From the NCBI GenBank assembly GCA_937893835.1, contig CALCSS010000136.1, positions 1 through 7,324 on the forward strand: a DNA stretch of 7,324 bases, given 5' to 3'. Position numbers and translations under genes: made by a program. Shown here piece by piece: positions 4,396 to 7,324 of the stretch (its first letter is position 1; each line of letters opens with the position of its first letter). The DNA comes from an uncultured Fidelibacterota bacterium (GTDB lineage: Bacteria; Fidelibacterota; Marinisomatia; Marinisomatales; UBA1611). The notes beneath the pieces are model-generated. The model saw only the letters and a program-made list of their open reading frames with translations, did not search any database and was not told where the DNA came from.

Positions 4396-7324
4396 ATGAC
4401 CAATAGAGTGAAGAATTACCATATCAAATCAGCACTAATGACCTCACTGGTCATTCTTGATTTGGCACTGGCTCAGTTAGATTATACGGCGGTTGCCACG
4501 GGGGACGTGGTAACTGACCAAGGTTATTTTAGGGGTTCATCCTGGGGTGACTATGATAATGATGGAGATCAAGATCTTTTTGTAGTGAACTATGGTGGGA
4601 CTAACATTCTATACAATAATGACGGACTGGGAGAGTTTGTCAATGTCACATCAGGCACCATGGTCAGTGAGATAAGTAATTTCTTAAATGCGTCTTGGGG
4701 CGACATGGATAATGATGGTGACCTGGATTTGTTTGTCGCGAGTTACAGTACTCCTGAGACCAACACAAATGAAAATTACCTCTATGAAAATAATGGTGAT
4801 GGAAGTTTTACAAAGGTTATGTCTGGTGAGATCGTATCAGATGATGGTTATTCATTTGGTTCATCCTGGGGTGACATGGACAATGATGGTGACCTAGATC
4901 TATTTGTGGCCAATAATGGAAATAATTTTTTATATGAGAATGATGGATCAGGCAATTTTTCACGGGTAACAGATGGTGAAATGGTCAACGATGAGTCCCA
5001 GTCAACCAGTGCGTCTTGGGGTGACATGGACAATGATGGTGACCTGGATATATTTGTGACGAATACCGGTGGCCAATCCAATGAACTTTATGAAAATAAT
5101 GGTGACGGAAGTTTTATAAAGATAACGGATGGTAACCTTGTAAATGAAACTGGATATTTTGAATCATCATCCTGGGTCGACTATGATAATGATGGTGACT
5201 TAGATCTATTTATAATTGACCCAACTGCAAACAACCTGTTTTATGTTAATAATGGAGATGGAACATTTATCAAGAATGAAAATTTTAATTTTTTAGATAC
5301 ACCGGCTATTCCAACGAGTTATGCCTGGGGTGACATGGACAATGATGGTGATCAGGACCTGTTTTTTGCAGGTTATATTTTACAATCTGATAATAGTGTA
5401 GTGTACGTCCATAGAATTTACAATTACAACCCTGGTAGTTCTTTTTTCAGTTTACTGTCTTTGGATTGGGCTCAGTACACTGTGACCAGTGTGTCCCTTT
5501 CTGACTACAATAATGATGGTGGTCTTGATATCTTCACCACCAATACTGACGGATCCAATGACCTATACTATAATTCCGTCCCATTGAACAATTGGGTCAA
5601 CATTGAGCTATCATCCCTAAACTCACAGATAATTGGGACAAAGGTTCGTTGTAAAGCTGTTATCGATGGTGCTGAAACATGGCAGTTCAATGAACTTTCT
5701 GGGCAAACAAGTACCCGATCACAGAATAGTTTAAATGCTGAATTTGGCCTACTAAATGCATCGATCATTGATTCTATAACTATTGAGACAGTGTTGGGTA
5801 GTGAGTATACATTCACAGACGTCTCTGTGAATCAATTTCTTTCATATACATTTGATGATATTATTTTTTCTCAGTATAACGGTGATCTTACCATCGAAAA
5901 TGGTAGCAACTTCTGTTGGAGTGATCATGACAATGATGGTGATCAGGATATTTTTATAGTGAATAATGGCTCGTATAATTCTCTCTACAGTAACAACGGA
6001 GACGGGACTTTTACAAATATCACCGATGAAACCATTGTGAATGATGGAGGTAATTCAACAGTTGCGTCTTGGGGTGATTATGATCGCAATGGGTATCCTG
6101 ATCTTTTTGTCGCAAATAATGGAAATAATTTTTTATATGCGAATAATGGAGATGGGAGTTTCACCAAGATCACGGAAGGTGATATAGTAAATGATAATAC
6201 GAATTCGATTCATGCTTCATGGAGTGACTATGACAATGACGGATATCTGGACCTATTTGTGGTTAATAGTGGTTCAGATAATGCTTTATACCATAATAAT
6301 GGAGATGGAAGTTTTACAAGCATAATGGCTATAGGCATAGTTACTGAAAGTAATTCAAATAGTGCTTCATGGAGTGACTATGATAATGATAGTGACCAAG
6401 ATATTTTTTTGGCCAATAACGGTAATAATTCTCTATATCGTAATAACGGAGATGGTAGTTTTACAGAGGTCAACGAAGGTGTTATCATAGATGATAATGC
6501 GAATTCGATTCATGCATCATGGTGCGATTACGACAATGATGGATATTTGGATCTATTTGTGGCAAATAGTGGCTCAGATAATCAATTATTTCATAATAAT
6601 GATGGTAGTTTTACAAATGTCACCGAAGCAGCGAACATTAATTATTCAGGACATTCATCGAGTTCATCCTGGGGCGACTATGATAATGATGGTGACCCTG
6701 ATCTTTTGGTAACTACGATCGGTAATAATGATTATAATATTCTCTATAACAATAACGGCACAGGAAGTTTTACACACATAAATGCTGGAGAGATCGCAGT
6801 GGGTCATGCCACTTCAATCAGTTCATCCTGGGTTGATTTTAATAATGATGGGGATCTGGATGCATTTGTAAGCAATGATTCGGATCAAAATTTCTTTTAC
6901 AATAATAATGGAAATAGTAACTCTTGGACTAGTATATACCTTACAGAAACCCAGATAATTGGTAGTCGTATTCGAGTAAAGATCGCTGTGGATGGATCAC
7001 ATGTTTGGCAAATGAAAGAGGTCTCGAGTCAAAATAATCAAAATCTAGTATTTGGCTTAGGTAATGCATCCACTATTGATTCTATTATAGTTCATTGGCC
7101 CACAGGTTTACAGCGTGTACTTGTCAACCAATCTGTGAACCAGGTCATAACAATCCCTTATGATCCAACTCTACCGGTCATTATGGATCATTCTATCAAT
7201 CCAGTTCAGCCAGGTATATTGGATGAGATAACTGTAACGGCCCTTATCAATGAAGGAGAGACAGGCATAGAGACTAGTACACTCTATTTTAATATAGGTG
7301 GAACTTCTGATTATGAGTCGCTTG
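4396..7324 (+). CDS. Secreted FG-GAP/VCBS repeat protein with two ASPIC/UnbV domains, 3' end missing
   Basis: The frame is open from ATG 4396 to the window edge: 976 residues and no stop. The start is the first ATG after an in-frame TAA at 4354 and gives a signal peptide ending in LALA before Gln27; Asp22 inside its hydrophobic core is unusual. Fourteen FG-GAP/VCBS repeats of about 50-57 residues follow, most with SWGDYDNDGDLDLF and LYNNNGDGSFT; the D-x-D-N-D-G-D-x-D loop is a calcium-binding type. Repeats 1-7 (about residues 47-395) precede ASPIC/UnbV domain 1 (399-485), and repeats 8-14 (508-842) precede ASPIC/UnbV domain 2 (843-920). Residues 922-976 start the Ig-like module also found in the first protein. 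The gene lies 20 bp behind that gene with no terminator between them, so co-transcription is likely. Each seven-repeat set probably folds as a seven-bladed beta-propeller. A C-terminal sorting domain is expected beyond the edge but is not seen. Confidence 0.92.
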   Translation, partial: MTNRVKNYHIKSALMTSLVILDLALAQLDYTAVATGDVVTDQGYFRGSSWGDYDNDGDQDLFVVNYGGTNILYNNDGLGEFVNVTSGTMVSEISNFLNASWGDMDNDGDLDLFVASYSTPETNTNENYLYENNGDGSFTKVMSGEIVSDDGYSFGSSWGDMDNDGDLDLFVANNGNNFLYENDGSGNFSRVTDGEMVNDESQSTSASWGDMDNDGDLDIFVTNTGGQSNELYENNGDGSFIKITDGNLVNETGYFESSSWVDYDNDGDLDLFIIDPTANNLFYVNNGDGTFIKNENFNFLDTPAIPTSYAWGDMDNDGDQDLFFAGYILQSDNSVVYVHRIYNYNPGSSFFSLLSLDWAQYTVTSVSLSDYNNDGGLDIFTTNTDGSNDLYYNSVPLNNWVNIELSSLNSQIIGTKVRCKAVIDGAETWQFNELSGQTSTRSQNSLNAEFGLLNASIIDSITIETVLGSEYTFTDVSVNQFLSYTFDDIIFSQYNGDLTIENGSNFCWSDHDNDGDQDIFIVNNGSYNSLYSNNGDGTFTNITDETIVNDGGNSTVASWGDYDRNGYPDLFVANNGNNFLYANNGDGSFTKITEGDIVNDNTNSIHASWSDYDNDGYLDLFVVNSGSDNALYHNNGDGSFTSIMAIGIVTESNSNSASWSDYDNDSDQDIFLANNGNNSLYRNNGDGSFTEVNEGVIIDDNANSIHASWCDYDNDGYLDLFVANSGSDNQLFHNNDGSFTNVTEAANINYSGHSSSSSWGDYDNDGDPDLLVTTIGNNDYNILYNNNGTGSFTHINAGEIAVGHATSISSSWVDFNNDGDLDAFVSNDSDQNFFYNNNGNSNSWTSIYLTETQIIGSRIRVKIAVDGSHVWQMKEVSSQNNQNLVFGLGNASTIDSIIVHWPTGLQRVLVNQSVNQVITIPYDPTLPVIMDHSINPVQPGILDEITVTALINEGETGIETSTLYFNIGGTSDYESL
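4534..5580 (+). repeat. First array of seven FG-GAP/VCBS repeats
   Basis: The conserved Trp codons of the repeats are at 4543, 4696, 4867, 5017, 5173 and 5326. The seventh repeat has Leu in that place (5497). Unit lengths are 153, 171, 150, 156, 153 and 171 nt. Repeats 1-6 keep the full calcium loop D-x-D-N-D-G-D-x-D. Repeat 7 reads DYNNDGGLD, losing the third and seventh ligand positions, and is the most degenerate of this array. The repeats are diverged in DNA and are a protein-level array. Confidence 0.9.
5590..5850 (+). other. ASPIC/UnbV domain 1 (diverged)
   Basis: Residues 399-485 follow the ASPIC/UnbV pattern: NWVNIEL, then IIGTKVRCKAVIDG, then a GQTS element, then NAEFGLLNASIIDSITIE and a final VNQFLSY. 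This domain usually follows FG-GAP repeats in secreted proteins; its function is not established. The WP-x-G element present in the second copy is missing here and replaced by ETVLG, so this copy has diverged further. Confidence 0.75.
5917..6921 (+). repeat. Second array of seven FG-GAP/VCBS repeats
   Basis: Conserved Trp codons lie at 5917, 6070, 6220, 6370, 6520, 6670 and 6829, with spacings of 153, 150, 150, 150, 150 and 159 nt, more regular than in the first array. Several calcium loops are altered: repeat 9 reads DYDRNGYPD, repeats 10 and 12 have Tyr at the seventh position (DYDNDGYLD), repeat 11 has Ser for Gly (DYDNDSDQD) and repeat 14 reads DFNNDGDLD. The even 150-nt period suggests more recent expansion than in the first array. 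Confidence 0.9.
6070..6669 (+). repeat. Tandem 300-bp two-repeat duplication
   Basis: Positions 6181-6300 match 6481-6600 at an offset of exactly 300 nt with about 83% identity by hand count (21 mismatches in 120). They share the run GAATTCGATTCATGC and the variant loop DYDNDGYLD, which neighbouring repeats lack. Repeats 9-10 therefore resemble 11-12 as a pair, which points to duplication of a two-repeat unit. Precise ends were not determined. Confidence 0.65.
6922..7155 (+). other. ASPIC/UnbV domain 2 (canonical)
   Basis: Residues 843-920 keep the family's typical elements in order: SWTSIYL, IIGSRIRVKIAVDG, WQMKEVSSQ, LVFGLGNASTIDSIIVHWPTG and a closing VNQSVNQVITI. The FGLG and WP-x-G elements are intact, unlike in the first copy. 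The distance from the last repeat's Trp codon (6829) to the domain's first Trp codon (6925) is 96 nt, the same as from the matching codon (5497) to the first Trp codon (5593) of copy 1. Confidence 0.85.
7222..7324 (+). repeat. Copy 2 of the 103-bp shared module, cut by the window edge
   Basis: This is the partner of 2813-2915, in frame in the second gene and encoding DEITVTALINEGETGIETSTLYFNIGG and the residues after it, with two amino-acid changes from copy 1 (Thr to Ala, Asp to Glu). The protein similarity continues weakly upstream (HSINPVQPGIL against VSVAPATPLVF), so the domain is older than the near-identical DNA tract. The identical run reaches the last base of the window, so its right end is unknown. 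Confidence 0.9.

Noticed and set aside
4438..4440. Second ATG as start of the repeat protein
   Set aside because: It would remove the basic n-region (NRVKNYHIK) and leave a very short signal peptide. The ATG at 4396 gives a normal tripartite signal peptide and a 20-bp gap.
4688..4897. Short plus-strand open frame in another frame of the repeat gene
   Set aside because: Its Met/Thr/Trp-rich translation is the off-frame reading of the GACATGGATAATGATGG calcium-loop codons. The frame at 6491-6712 is the same kind of artefact.
4848..5081. Minus-strand open frame with internal repeats
   Set aside because: The repeated SRSPSLSMSPQD is the antisense reading of the FG-GAP repeat codons, so the repetition comes from the real gene on the plus strand.
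4534..6921. Regular repeats as a possible CRISPR array or satellite
   Set aside because: The period is about 150-170 nt, always a multiple of three. Conservation follows protein motifs, and the frame is open through all units.
1..7324. Defence, mobile-element, toxin or tRNA functions
   Set aside because: No transposase, integrase, nuclease, methyltransferase, toxin-antitoxin pair, terminal inverted repeats or cloverleaf was seen on either strand. The window is almost wholly two surface-protein genes.

Overview
The window looks like part of an AT-rich bacterial chromosome from the FCB (Fibrobacteres-Chlorobi-Bacteroidetes) superphylum or a neighbour. My best guess is a Marinimicrobia (SAR406) or Ignavibacteria-like lineage. 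The guess rests on the C-terminal sorting domain of the first protein, which opens with NYPNPFNPTTTI and ends in a PSGLYF strand, on the lack of Shine-Dalgarno sequences, and on the large modular secreted proteins. The phylum cannot be fixed from this window alone.

Layout. Positions 5-30 hold a strong intrinsic terminator that probably closes a gene to the left of the window. Positions 31-190 are a short non-coding leader with a candidate promoter overlapped by two TGACACGATT copies 11 bp apart. Positions 191-4375 encode a secreted protein of about 1394 residues. In order it has a signal peptide, a beta-rich DUF4900-like region, a right-handed beta-helix, a fibronectin type III-like domain, an Ig-like module, a further C-terminal module and a type IX secretion (T9SS) type A sorting domain. 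After only 20 bp, a second gene starts at 4396 and runs off the right edge. It encodes a signal peptide and two matching halves, each with seven calcium-loop FG-GAP/VCBS repeats followed by one ASPIC/UnbV domain. The start of the same Ig-like module found in the first protein comes next.

How they fit together. Both genes are on the plus strand with a 20-bp gap, both start with the sequence TAAATTGG at or just before the ATG, and both encode exported modular proteins. A 103-bp stretch inside the two genes is about 95% identical at the DNA level, so they have exchanged or duplicated C-terminal segments. The simplest reading is a two-gene (or longer) transcript for large cell-surface or secreted adhesin-like or matrix proteins, both sent out through T9SS. 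No enzyme active site is recognisable in either protein.

The most interesting features are the two-fold architecture of the second protein (7 repeats + ASPIC, twice, with the same 96-nt spacing at both junctions), the near-identical DNA module shared by the two neighbours, and the compositional mosaic within the first gene. I saw no tRNA, rRNA, CRISPR array, insertion sequence or defence gene. No non-coding stretch exceeds 300 bases.
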